A DNA stretch of 64,000 nucleotides from Reticulitermes speratus. Its lineage: Eukaryota > Arthropoda > Insecta > Blattodea > Rhinotermitidae. The position numbers and the translations under genes were made by a program. This document shows positions 1-11,039 of the stretch, in pieces (position 1 is the first letter of the stretch; every line of letters starts with the position of its first letter). The DNA lies in the NCBI GenBank assembly GCA_021186555.1, contig JAJKFL010000005.1:54222635-54286634 (forward strand), written 5' to 3'. The notes beneath the pieces are model-generated. The model did not search any database. It was not told where the DNA came from and saw only the letters and a list, made by a program, of their open reading frames with translations.

Positions 1-177
1 AGGATAGAAATGACGGGACGACGAGGGAGAGGACGTAAGCAGCTACTGGATGACCTTAAGGAAAAGAAAAGATACTGGAAATTGAAAGAGGAAGCACTAG
101 ATCGCACCCTGTGGAGAACTCGCTTTGGAAGAGGCTACGGACCTGTCGTAAGACACACTACAGAATGAATGAATGAA
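1..177 (+). mobile_element. 3' end of an RTE-like non-LTR retrotransposon
   Basis: Positions 1-168 are an open frame encoding the basic C-terminal tail of the same LINE family found on the minus strand at 21383-23626; by eye the two differ at only a few bases over about 170. The frame ends in TGA at 166-168 and runs into a short GAAT repeat tail, as is usual for RTE-clade elements. The rest of the element lies upstream of the window. After the tail the sequence continues as intron 1 of SDR copy A, matching intron 1 of copy B from about 11625, so this is an insertion into that intron. This copy keeps a TGG codon where the 21383-23626 copy has a TGA stop. Confidence 0.8.
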
Positions 178-498
178 ATTGTATGGATTGAAGCTGAGCT
201 GTGAGTTTGAATTGTGACTACTTTGTGGATAAGGAAATGTTGGATTTTCTGGGATAACTATCTAATCCAGAAGTATTTGTTTTTCCATGTCAAGCCGTGT
301 CGTTTTTTAGCACCTATCGGGATGAGCAAACGGCATCATATCCAACGAGGTGCTTAAAACTGTACTGTTGTTAATGTTGAAAGAACAGAAAAGTATAGCT
401 TCGAATTGCCATTCAAGGGTTTAACAGTTCTGCCGACTGAAATGGGCAAAGACAATTAAATCCAGAGGCTTTCATGGTAAAAAGAAATAGTATAACCT
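178..498. other. intron 1 of SDR copy A, 3' part (no gene)
   Basis: Non-coding stretch collinear with 11627-11945 in intron 1 of copy B. No open frame or motif of its own is visible. Confidence 0.6.
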
Positions 499-512
499 AG
501 TCAGTAGGAAGT

Positions 513-780
513 GCCGATCCCACTGGTCGTGCGGTCTAAGGCGTGGGTCTTCGGCCACTCGTTTTACTGGGATTGTGGGTTCGAATCCCACCGGGGGGCA
601 TGGATGTCTGTCTGTGGTGAGTGTTGTGTGTTGTCAGGTAGAGGTCTCTGCGACGAGCTGGTCCGTCGTCCAGAGGAGTCCTACCGACTGTGGTGTGTCT
701 CAAATGTGTGTGACCATGAAACCTCGACGAAACGAGGAGGCCCAGGCCCATATAAGGCTGTCGAGACATAGAAAAAAAAA
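513..780 (+). mobile_element. tRNA-derived SINE in intron 1 of copy A
   Basis: The head looks like a tRNA (Leu/Ser-like A box around GCGGTCTAAGGCG; B box GGTTCGAATCC at 578-588), followed by a tRNA-unrelated body and an A-rich tail at 770-780. It is flanked by a 14-bp target-site duplication AGTCAGTAGGAAGT at 499-512 and 781-794. Copies C, D and E have an uninterrupted, slightly diverged site. The copy in B sits at the same site, so the insertion predates the A/B duplication. The tRNA-like head lacks a good acceptor stem and is not a functional tRNA. Confidence 0.85.
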
Positions 781-2919
781 AGTCAGTAGGAAGTCTAGTA
801 CTTAAGATGCACCTCTTATTGCTAATGTCAGGTAAGGAGGTGCGGTTAAATCATTAGACCTTTTAGTCGAGACACAAACAAATAAAATAGCAGTAGACGC
901 ATTCAACCCGTATGATACCACAATATGCACGCTTGTTCGGAGATAATGACCTTCACTGTGTTCCAGGAACTGTCCAAATCTCTGCAGTCTGCAACAGGTA
1001 AAGTGCACGCTGTAAAATGTGACGTCAGCAACGAGTCCGATGTTCTGGCGGCCTTCAAGTGGGTCAAGGACAACCTCGGAGGGGTGGACATTCTCATAAA
1101 CAACGCTGCCGTACTATACGACACGTCTCTTACTGGTACGTAGCCGCAGCCTTTCCAAGATTTTAGCCGTCTGATTTAATCAGCCCTGCATTGTTGGCCT
1201 TGGTGCATTGTACAGACCTATAATTATTCACAAGTTGCCGGCCTTCAGTGCGCTGTGCGTTCGTGTCTAAAGTTTACATGGATGTGCCGGACGTGGGCGA
1301 AGCGGACAGTGGCCGAGGTGTCCAATCCTTATAATATTCCCCCTAAAGCTGTTAACGAAGTATTGTTTTGCCTGCAGTTCTGTCTTCATCATTTGCTATT
1401 TGATTTTTAAACGGAAAACAAATTGTCCATATGCGAGATAATAATGTTTAAACATGGCTGGTAAAATTGAACTAATTTCAAAGAGAATGGGACACCCGAC
1501 TTTGATTTTTAGACATAAGATCGAACTGATATGTTTCTTCCATGCCCCGGCTGTTCTTATCCTCGTTATACTTTCGACAAGAAGAGGCGAGTCACAGAGC
1601 CGGTCCTAGAGTCCTAATAAAATTCAGTGATGGAAATTTCAGTCGCTGTGTGCCATGTCGTTGTGATTACGTCACTATGAACAATGTCTTGTGGGCTGTC
1701 ACATCTTCTAAATATACCTTGAAGAACACGTGTCTACTTTACTGCATGTAGATACATTTATACCAGATAACTACGTGTCACGTGACAGATGACATCATAG
1801 TTCATTTTAATCTCTAATCTGGTCTCATTCTAGTAAATTAGTACAACACTGTAGCATAGATTCAAAATAAACTGGCATTGCAGAACGCAATTACCGTGGC
1901 CTTCATGTGGAGGTATGGCTACAGTCATACACAATGGCTCTTCATGTAACTGCACACCTTCACGTCCCTCCCGATATACCCTGCCTGCAGAAGAACCCCC
2001 GGTACACACCTAACAGAAGGCTCGGTGGGCCCCACAGCTGCTACTGACATCTAGGAGAATAAAGAAACATCTTGCCCCTCCAGACACTGCCAGCCACCTC
2101 CCCATCTAGTCACAATACTGACTACGCTATCGCGGCTACCCTCAATAGCGCAGTCACATCCGATACTTTGACTTGTCACAAGTATTTTCTCTTCTTTCCT
2201 AGGTGGCTCAACAGAAGAGCTAAAGAAAATGCTGGATGTAAACGTACTGGGTCTCAGCGTCTGCACAAAACTAGCGTTTCAGTCCATGAAGGAGAGGGGG
2301 TTGATGACGGCCACATCATTCATATTAACAGGTTGGACAGGCTGTAAAGTCTAAGCTTTGAACTTAGCATGACATACTTGGTTTATGGACTTTGTACATT
2401 GTCTGCTGTTCTGATCGGAGCAGAGCTTTTTGGAAGAGGATGTCCGCGTGGTTCGTACAAAAGCTGAGTGACACCTGCTGTCTTTGGCCTCCTAAACAGA
2501 TCCTAAATTTTTATAAAGTGCAGCTGATAGTTCGTACCTACAATAGTACAACCGACTGACTTCAATTGCTCATCAGTAAACACACATTTCTGCCACATTT
2601 GGACCCACACTGGGCAGTTATCAGTGTACATGCCAACGCATATCGGGCTTGCTGTAAGTCGTAACATGAATTTGTGTAACTCGCATATATCGCATTTTAA
2701 TTCTGCTAAATAAATTAAAGTTACGTAGGCACATTTGTTTGTGTCGTTGGGCACCAAGTGCACTTATATGAGATATCAAGCTTTAAACATTTAAGATACG
2801 GAGTGTGTTCTTCCAGGGTGTTATGCTGTGGTAACCTGGCTTCATACAGTAGCATACACAAAGACAGTAATCCTCAGGTGCATTCAATTACATTCCCAAA
2901 ATTTCCTTTAATTATCAAA

Positions 2920-3060
2920 AAATTTGTAGTAGTCTAGAAATCCCCCAACTCTTTTATAAAACAAATCAGTACCGTATACACAAGCCCGTCTCCTGTCCCT
3001 ATTCACAGCCAGATCAAACCAAAGCACCTGTGTTTACAAACGTGCAGTAAAAGCTACTTT
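2920..3060. repeat. relic of a dispersed repeat in intron 3 of copy A
   Basis: The stretch around CACAAGCCCGTCTCCTGTCC resembles, with much divergence, the better preserved sequence at about 48590-48800. The same relic is in copy B (about 14380-14480). It is absent from introns 3 of C, D and E. Family unknown. Confidence 0.4.
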
Positions 3061-3450
3061 GTTGCACAAATTGTGGCTATCACTTACGGAAAGCTAATCT
3101 CAGCCACCTGCCTCTGCAAGTCACTAACCTCGCCACAGAAAGACCCTCGTCCAGTGTCCGAACAGTTACCTTCTGATCGGTATGACGCTGACAGTCAGAC
3201 ACGTAGCAACGTTAAATGCAATATATCTCCCTCACAAGCATTTGGCAATGGTACACTTTCGTCACTCACTTCAGTCGTTGAACTCAATGCGTCATAAAAT
3301 CAGCTAATTGCCAATGCGTCCGTCTGTCCGTCTTAATCAGTTCAGCAATTACCTTATATTATACTTGGCTTACAGGGAGCAAGAGATATAACTAAATTCG
3401 AGACCATTATTACTGCATACCATACACAGATGTCCATGTACCTTTAACAG

Positions 3451-3940
3451 CATATACATACATAATACATGCATACATACATAATACATGCATACGATAC
3501 TACTAATACATACATACATACATAATAACATACATACGTACATACGTACGTAAAACATACATACACACACATACATACGTACTATCACATACATACCATA
3601 CATAAATACATACAACTACATACTATACGTACGTAAAATACATACATACACATACATAATACACACATACGTACAACATACATACATACATACATACATA
3701 TACATACATATATACATGCATACATACATACGTAAGACATACATACACACACATTTACACACATACATACACACATATATACATACATATACATACATAT
3801 ATACATACGTACATACATACATACATACACACACATACACACACATACATACACATACATACAACATACATACATACACATAATACACACATACTATATA
3901 TATAATACATACGTACATACATACATACACGCACATCTAT
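3451..3940. repeat. CATA microsatellite, intron 3 of copy A
   Basis: About 0.49 kb of imperfect tetranucleotide CATA/TACG/CACA units. The long Tyr/Met/Cys/Val open frames here are artefacts of the repeat. The homologous array in copy B is about twice as long. Confidence 0.95.
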
Positions 3941-6119
3941 ATACAATAATCTTACTGCCATGTCACCTCTATGTCCGATATTGCCAACCTGCCAGGGCGC
4001 TTCTACAGACGTGAAATTTACTCCGCAATGTTGCCAATACTGCATCAGTTTTTGCAGGCAATTTGAAATTGAAGCCGAATATTTCCTTTTAATTATGACA
4101 TGTGTCAGTTTAATTTGTTAATTTGAGCGTTATCCTGTTTAAAATTTCAGTGTGACAGTAGCCAGTCCCGGGACAATTTTAATAATAGTGATATTTATTA
4201 AATATAACTAGATTCAGCAAACACGCACTGTATTTCCTAGTGTCATCACATTTCCAAGCAGTGCTCTGTCTTCGTACATCATGCAGACTTTTGTTATATG
4301 TATTTTTGTTTTGCACGCACAGTGTACTTGGCCATATACCTCCATCAGAATCCTTTGCCATGTATACTGCAACAAAGCATGCCGTGACAGCGCTACTGAG
4401 GGCCTTCGCAAAGAAATTTCAAACTGAAGTCTAAAATTCGTGTCACTGTAAGTATCGTTATACACTACAACAGGATACTTGTGTAGCGCCTACTAATCCT
4501 TTATCATCTACTGCTATGTAATTTTTCCAACTAGTTGACTAAGAAATATTTGATTATAGGTTTAAGGCTTTCAAGTATGAAATTTATGTAATACGAATTT
4601 AAAAATCTTATATTCCTACCTTATAAATGACAAGTGCATCACATTTAAAATAACTAACCGGTTACACATAGTTACTGAAATTAATGTTGCTTATAGCGTG
4701 AAGCCACTTTATATCACCCTGTATAATTGTCACTGCCCTTTAAGACGTTAACTTCTACGTCACTGTCGTAATATTTAACGTTTCAGAGTCTCAGTCCTGG
4801 ACTGGTGAAGACCCGGAAATGCCTCCAAAAGAGATTCTGGAAAACCTCCCATTTTTGGAGCCCGAAGATATTGCTGATGGCGTTTTGTACGTTTTGGGTA
4901 CTCCACCTCATGTTCAGGTATGTCGAACTGTGAGTACATAAACTGTAACAAGTCACATGTTATATCACATTGGGTGACAACCGCAGCCGATCTGGATATA
5001 GTGGACGATACACAAATGTCTTCTTCCTGGGCATCAAACCCAAGGTGTCCAAATATTTTGACCGAATTTTCGGTATTTCGCAATGTGAATCAGTGTGCTC
5101 AGGTAGGTAAGTACCTACACTGCAGAGGAACCTTCTACTTTCGTCTTCAGTATTCCACCCTCAAGATGGGAAGCAAGAAATAAAAGAGGCATCATATCCA
5201 CCAAACTACACGGCTGTAAATTCCCAAACACTGTATCCCTAAGACTCCCTGCCCCTATGCCGATATATTCGTGCATTTCTACCCGTTCCTACTGTAAACA
5301 CTTGTTTTTGTATCATCCCGTAACTTTATCCATATTCATTTTATCATTCATTCATTTTTATCAATACTCTGTACTGTACCTTCTTGCATTCTTCCTACAC
5401 GTCTTTAAGTTACCACTTCCTATTAATTCGCCCTCCCTATCCAATACTGGACCACTTTATTTTCGTCCTACTACCTTACCCTGAAGATAATAGCAACATC
5501 TCCCTCACCAATATTGCTATACAAGCACCACATTACACGGCTTCAAGTCCCAGAAGACGGTAATCCTTAAATACATCTTTATTGATTTAGCTACTGTGTC
5601 TTACGTACATACACTGATGATACACTAACAGCATGAAGATATAAAGTGATATATTGTAATGGAAGTACTAATATAACTTGTTGCTTATTTACGCCGTGTT
5701 TGATGTCATGTGTTCTCTTCTTTACAGGTGTTAGAGTTGAGCATAATACCAAATGGGCAGAAATTGTGAATTACTTTATACAGATATTCTACATGAGAGT
5801 GAGTCCATAGTGACCACGGAAAATGAGTGCATTGTTCATCTAGTCGCCTAATGTAAGGTTACTCCACAACACTTTTTCCTTTTGTAATTTAAAGCTGACT
5901 GCAAGAAGCCACAACAACGTAACTGATTCAGCAACAAAGGATAATGGAGAAGTTAGTCAGTATTTACAGAGTTCATTGAGACTTGTAACAATCATGTAAC
6001 ATTGTACGGTACTTTTTGCAGCAATAATATTTCAATTCTGTAAGTATATAGTCGCTGACCCAGCATCCTAATGTACAATTGTAAAGTCAGCACAATTACA
6101 TAACTTCACTTATTCACTT

Positions 6120-6129
6120 AATAAATAAA
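6120..6129 (+). promoter_or_regulatory. candidate polyadenylation signal, copy A
   Basis: Overlapping AATAAA hexamers (AATAAATAAA), about 350 bases after the copy A stop codon. The site is conserved at the same distance in B, C and E. Inference from position only. Confidence 0.35.
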
Positions 6130-6954
6130 GGTACATCAGTGAATGTAATATCTTAATGTAGGAGACCTAATGTACATCAGCGGACTGACAAACGTCATTA
6201 GCAGCTGAAGTGCATCCAGCTGACGGACTGCATCTGCGTAGACAACAGACGAGGGAACGCCAAGACCAAGAGTGTCAAGAGGGGGAGGACAAAGTTTGTA
6301 AACAAACAGTACAATAATAAAGAACAGACGTCATTGTGACGCCTCTTGTCACGTAAGGCGTGCAGCTGTGCACAGTCTGGGTATTAGCACAGCTTTATGA
6401 ACGTGGGAAATGAAACGACGAAGCACAGAGCAGCGAACTTCCTGGAGAGATTTCAGCTTGTTAGCTTTAGTTGACTTAATGCAGTTCCAAACAACTGCGA
6501 CGTGCCCATCTACGTCTTATTAATGTAACATATAGTGTTACTGGACAGTCAAGGGGTGAGAGGAGAACACCTTACAGTATTAGAAGTACACAAATTTTAC
6601 AAAAATCTAGAAGCCAACTATAAAATATAGACGCTACAAAGGTGACACAATACCATGCTGAGGACCCACAATTCTGTACTGACCTGTGAACCTCGCTCTT
6701 ATCTGAGGCTCACTGCTCGGTGCATGTGAACTGATACACATTTTTGTATGTAAGGGAGAAAAACTGCTATGATTTTGCTTAAAGCGACCAGGCGCCAGCA
6801 GTTTGTGCACCCCTGTTAACATACCATATATACACGCATACAACAGCCTGATATCACTCTCCACACATACAAACACGCAGCATTGTTGCGCTTTCGGTAC
6901 AACAGGTAAACATACTGACCACCGTTCCCTGTGCATTCCTCCCGTTTCCACGTC

Positions 6955-6997
6955 TGCCCTGAAGATGGAGGTAATATGTTCCTCCGAAACGATGGTA
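6955..6997 (+). ncRNA. hammerhead-ribozyme-like core, degenerate (spacer A/B)
   Basis: CTGAAGA at 6959-6965, a perfect 5-bp stem II (GGAGG/CCTCC), GAAA at 6986-6989, then C-GATG-G-TA, which is the same layout as the hammerheads at 10133 and 10271. The stem I flanks (TGCC and TCCA) are not complementary, so it is probably a relic that no longer cleaves. Confidence 0.4.
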
Positions 6998-7377
6998 TCC
7001 ACGTAACAAATGCACGATGACACAAGTCAAAACATCGCATCACGAAGACAGAGCAACTGCTTATTGGTGTAACTATATGTGCTAGTCTAAACTGTCCGGT
7101 AACGTACGTACAGACAAGCACGAGCTAACTGCTAAACTCAACAACAACAATGGAAGTTCAGTAAACGAATGTCGTTAATAAGAAGGTTCCGTTAACATGT
7201 CTGCCTGTGTGTTTGACTGTCACAGTGCTCCACTTTTAACAACAAGCTTGTTACAGTTGACCAACACCTACGGTCAGGTGGTTCAGAAACGTCTACCTGT
7301 ACAATGTTGGCACCCTACACCACGCAGTAAGGTACACCATAAGAGACATCAGAATTCGTACCAATAAAGGTGACACT

Positions 7378-7421
7378 GTGTTCTCTGGAGTCAGCGACAG
7401 GTAAACTGTGCGCTGTCAGAC
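7378..7421 (+). pseudogene. relic of SDR exon 2 in spacer A/B
   Basis: Matches the start of SDR exon 2 (CTCTGGAGTCAGCGACAGGT...) but has lost 16 bases relative to the versions at 30067 and 38992. The relic in the next spacer (19343) has the same loss. No other exon is recognisable nearby. Confidence 0.55.
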
Positions 7422-8876
7422 ATATAAATTTCATAACAAAACGACGTCTTAAGACGGAAATCTTACATACAAGAGCGGTATTCACTTTATCTTGAAACAG
7501 ATCTGTAACCAAAGACATAGAGTGAAGTTCTGTGTAATATCGCCTCCAATAGTCTGAGAATCTGTAAGGCGGAAAAAAAATTTTAGACACTGGCAGAAAC
7601 AATACCGATTGAACATCTACAGTTCATTCCTCATACAGTTGTCACTTACAGGTTGTTAATTTTCACCACTGCCTTTAGACAACATGTCAGACATTTCGGA
7701 CATTCTTTATACGAAGCGAAAAGTGTCGGCATGTGGAGGAAGTATCCGCTGTTTCGGTTACGGTGAATGTAGTCAGAAAATCAGTATTCTCTGTAGCCTA
7801 ACGTACGTTTTCAAAGCAGGCAGATGAACGAGTCACAATTATATGCAACTTTACAATATTTACATTCTGATAACTCTTGTCTGCCCTTGCTAGCTATCTA
7901 AGTCAATCACAGTAACTGAAGGACCTACTTCTCACGTAATGCAATAACTTAGTTCACACGTGTCACAACGGAGCTTAACAAACACAAGACAGGAATCCCC
8001 AATTACACCGCTGTGTTGTCTTCAATTTGATTAACTAAAATTAATTGCCTCACAGTAAACACATTGTTTCTCCATCACAAAGACCAACCAATTGATGTTC
8101 TTTACGAAAATATGCACCATTTATCGGAAAAATCCTATTTAAAAAATACATGCAGAGACAGCGTAAAATGAACAGTTTGTTAAGGTAAGAGCAGGTGGTA
8201 CATATGGTGACCACTGTGTTATATAAAAGGCTTAAATTGCAAGACGTTTGTACATTATTTTGCTCCACACATGTATCAGTTGTTGTTACGTGGCCTGTGT
8301 AAGCCTAATCCAGTGCACACACTTCGACACGCAACTGTTACTTATCGGAGTGTCTGACGCAAGTGCGTACTGAGCATACACATGGTCAAGCACGCACTGT
8401 ATGTCTGTAAATTGGGTCCAGTTTAAATCCAAACTCCAACAAAATTGAACATGATCGGCCACAGCATTACATCACCGCTTGTGTTATCGCCCAACAGTGT
8501 ACTTCTGCCACCTTACTTTAATTGCACCTTCATTCCCGCTACCAAAAATTAGGCGTAGGTCTCAAAACTGTTATCATGTGAAATTATTATTAATTTTCTA
8601 AAGCCATGTCAGTATGACAGTGCGTAAGGCGGGCAGTGCCTGTGTGCAGTCTACATGTTGCAGTTAAGCTGTACCACCATCAAGCAGCACACCGCACAGC
8701 AATGTACACTGCATTGTTACACAATATTCAGGATCGCCGTTGTGAGATCGCCCAAGTTCACAACATTTTACTGCATGAAAGCATGATTTGCACTGTTTCA
8801 TAAGGTCGAACTTTCAGTTTAACATACACCAACGTTACACCTTTAACGCGAATACGTGGTTAGGTTTGGTTAACGA

Positions 8877-8903
8877 CACACACACACAAACACACACACA
8901 CAC

Positions 8904-8945
<42 letters not shown>
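8877..8945. repeat. CA/TA dinucleotide microsatellite
   Basis: A (CA)n tract followed by (TA)n. The homologous sites in later spacers (20830-20862, 31567-31594, 40314-40340) have only TA tracts of different length. Confidence 0.9.
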
Positions 8946-8946
<1 letters not shown>

Positions 8947-10132
8947 TCAAGGGAAGGACTATCATTGTCGGTACGGATGCTGCGTCATCATCAGCTGCTG
9001 ACAGCGAAATGTCACGTGATCACAAATTCATGACCTTGTATCCCACACCGTATAACTCCAGTGCAGTCTGAACAGTATTGTTCACCGCCGTGCGTGTGAC
9101 AGTGTGAGTGTGCTGTGAGGTTCTTGCGAACAGTCGCGGTTGATATCTGTGTGACGACACAGCTGGAGTCAGTGTAAGGGACACGGTGTGAATACGGTAA
9201 GAGCTACCGTGAATTGGTTATAAGCATGTTCCATATAGATATACAGACATTAAGGTATATGGGGGGGAGTGGGAGTACAGGTCCGTAAATTCATAATCAT
9301 GGCACTAGACGAAGTCTAGTGGCCAGTTATAATACAGACAGACCTCACTCACCCGGATACTACACCACAGCTAACAAACACAGATACGTAACACCATGCC
9401 AAAAACCAGTATAATATACATCTGAGTACCGCCCGCAAGGACAATATCGATCACCGTAAACAATATAAGAAAACATTCTTCTAGTGAACATATCACATAT
9501 GCAGCTTAATGTGCTCATAACTAACGCAATATCTACAGCATAGTGTACGCAACAAGTGATTTACAACACGTCGTGCAACACCCTTTGGAAGTGATCTCTA
9601 ATACGACGTGAATTTTAGAACTTATTATTTAATTAATACAGTTTTATAATACCCACACTGGACTGTTTTAATCCATATCTCTGGATAACCTAATCAATGT
9701 TTCACATTATTATCACCGTGCATTTTGTTAAATCAAGGACAGACGCACCACAACATACAAGGTAGGACATTCGTATACACCAATTTCTTTTTTAAAATTT
9801 CCATTTATCTCTAATTTATATAATAAACAAAACTCTTATTTGGAATTTTAATTTATTTACAGAAACGAACATGGAGTTATAGAAACTATGCCAGTAGTTA
9901 CGTAAAATAATAACAAACAGCCAATGCCACGGACTGATTACAACGTTCTTATAACAAACAGGTTTTTTATACTTCTACGAAAGTTTTTACATTTCTAACT
10001 GATAGCTGTACACATCGTACTATTTTAAAGTGTTCCGAATATTTTTACAAGTGGTTTTATGACTGCCAGCAGACTATTGTACATATTGTGAATCTGTTTT
10101 TTAATGTGTGAATAATAGGTAGCATAAGACAA

Positions 10133-10176
10133 GCCCCTGAAGATGGAACTTTAAGGTTCCGAAACACGTGTAGGGT
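10133..10176 (+). ncRNA. minimal type I hammerhead ribozyme, copy 1
   Basis: Stem I GCCC (10133-10136) pairs with GGGT (10173-10176). The core box CTGAAGA (CUGANGA consensus) is at 10137-10143. Stem II GGAAC/GTTCC (10145-10149 and 10156-10160) is perfect. GAAA is at 10161-10164. A tiny stem III follows as C-ACGT-G (CACGTG, palindromic), then TA, so the predicted cleavage is after the GTA at 10170-10172. A palindromic short stem III is typical of Penelope-associated hammerheads that act as dimers. Confidence 0.8.
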
Positions 10177-10270
10177 AAGGGGAAATAGGCCAGAATAAAA
10201 TTGGTCAATATAGTGCATTCGTCGGTCTTATTATTGACTAATCAATGTGTTTCATTATGTAACTCTAGTC

Positions 10271-10314
10271 GCCCCTGATGATGGCCGGTTAACCGACCGA
10301 AACATATGTAGGGC
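10271..10314 (+). ncRNA. minimal type I hammerhead ribozyme, copy 2
   Basis: Stem I GCCC (10271-10274) pairs with GGGC (10311-10314). CTGATGA is at 10275-10281. Stem II is built on GGCCGG/CCGACC with one C-A mismatch around a TTAA loop (10283-10298). GAAA is at 10299-10302, followed by C-ATAT-G-TA. Predicted cleavage is after GTA at 10308-10310. It lies 138 bases after copy 1, so a transcript through both could release a 138-nt unit. Confidence 0.8.
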
Positions 10315-10383
10315 TTTTTAACAAACAATTAATTTTAATAGTGAAGTGCATGTGTTGGTGAATTGTGACATTCTAGTGGCCAG

Positions 10384-11039
10384 GTTTAGGTTCCAGCCGA
10401 TTTCCCCTCTCGGACAGCCGAAGATATCATTCGAACAAGAAGATGTGTGGGCCCCACACCGCTATGGATCATTTGACATAAATATCTTGCCCACTTTTCT
10501 TAGACCGCACAGTTCTACCTTCCTCACTATACCTACCGAAATATCCCAAGACTTAATATAATGTAATTAACTACATGACGGATCAGGTGATTCAGAAACT
10601 CCATGATTCTGAGTGTCACACTCGGGGAATAAATACGCCACGTTTACGTTCACTATTTCTATGTTACCAGTTTAAGTATGCAGAAGCTGACAGCAGCTTT
10701 CCTGTTGGACAAAGGACTTACATATCTTTAGCTTGAGGATGGCGGTAGATCCAGTTCGCTATAACGTCAAGTATTATCAATTGAATTGTTTACCACCAGA
10801 TGATGAACATGTCCGTGTCGTAAATGATAGTAAACACCTACAAATCCTTTGTTAAGCAAACAGTTTCAAGACAGGAATTTATTTTTCGTAATTATTCATG
10901 TATTAATGTATTCGTTCACATTATAAAGTTGACGCTAATCAAAAGACATAACGCACATAACTCACTGCCGTTACCACTCCTCTTCACCACTTACATGTCA
11001 CTAGTAACAACAGAGCTCACTGCAGCTACACAGTCATCA
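10384..11039. other. promoter-proximal spacer of SDR copy B
   Basis: Collinear with the sequence before exon 1 of C, D and E. No gene. It contains the site into which the LINE inserted in the B/C spacer (empty here, near 10508) and a TATA-like box at 10922. Confidence 0.6.
10922..10928 (+). promoter_or_regulatory. candidate TATA box of SDR copy B
   Basis: TATAAAG, 118 bases before the ATG, conserved in sequence and spacing before C (about 24032), D (32491) and E (41259). Since the units are recent duplicates, conservation alone is weak evidence. Confidence 0.3.

Larger units (their letters stand above)
967..5769 (+). pseudogene. SDR copy A (exons 2-6), probably broken
   Basis: Homologous to intact copies B-E. 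Exons by splice sites and alignment: exon 2 967-1135, exon 3 2203-2331, exon 4 4323-4447, exon 5 4787-4917, exon 6 5728-5769 (TGA at 5767-5769). Exon 1 must lie upstream of the window. Exon 2 is intact and encodes the cofactor-side NNAA motif. Exon 3 has five Gs where the others have six (one base lost). Exon 4 lost two single bases (GCTACTGAG for GCTAACTGAG; ATTTCAAA for ATTCTCAAA). Exon 5 has two extra bases near AAGACCCGGAAATG. The frame is therefore broken after the Asn of the catalytic tetrad. Splice sites are kept. Either a young pseudogene or a poorly polished stretch; several indels are in homopolymers. Intron 3 carries an old dispersed repeat and a CATA microsatellite. Confidence 0.7.
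5770..9314. other. spacer between SDR copies A and B, left part
   Basis: No real gene. The stretch is collinear with the spacers after B (17726-21370), C (28706-32100) and D (37410-40860). It holds a candidate polyadenylation signal, a hammerhead-like core (6959-6997), a decayed SDR exon 2 (about 7378-7421) and a CA/TA microsatellite. Its open frames are short and not conserved as codons between units. Confidence 0.7.
9327..10371 (+). mobile_element. 1.05-kb insertion with two hammerhead motifs (Penelope-like, non-autonomous)
   Basis: The insertion interrupts the spacer and is flanked by a 12-bp target-site duplication TCTAGTGGCCAG (9315-9326 and 10372-10383). The other spacers have one uninterrupted copy of this site. 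There are no terminal inverted repeats and no long open frame. The last 240 bases hold two tandem modules of about 138 bp, each a minimal type I hammerhead plus a similar tail (GTGCAT...TTGAC / GTGCAT...TGTGACAT). Such hammerheads are established for Penelope-like retroelements and their non-autonomous relatives; the assignment here is inferred from the ribozymes, because no reverse transcriptase or GIY-YIG coding is seen. Confidence 0.75.

Noticed and set aside
525..600. Possible tRNA gene (A and B box present)
   Set aside because: There is no proper acceptor or anticodon stem, and the same sequence recurs as a SINE with body, tail and target duplications.
10824..11039. Longer N-terminus for copies B and E (in-frame ATG upstream of MERWSGRV)
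   Set aside because: The extension is out of frame in C and D and absent from F, and the MERW start fits the normal SDR N-terminus directly before the Rossmann strand.
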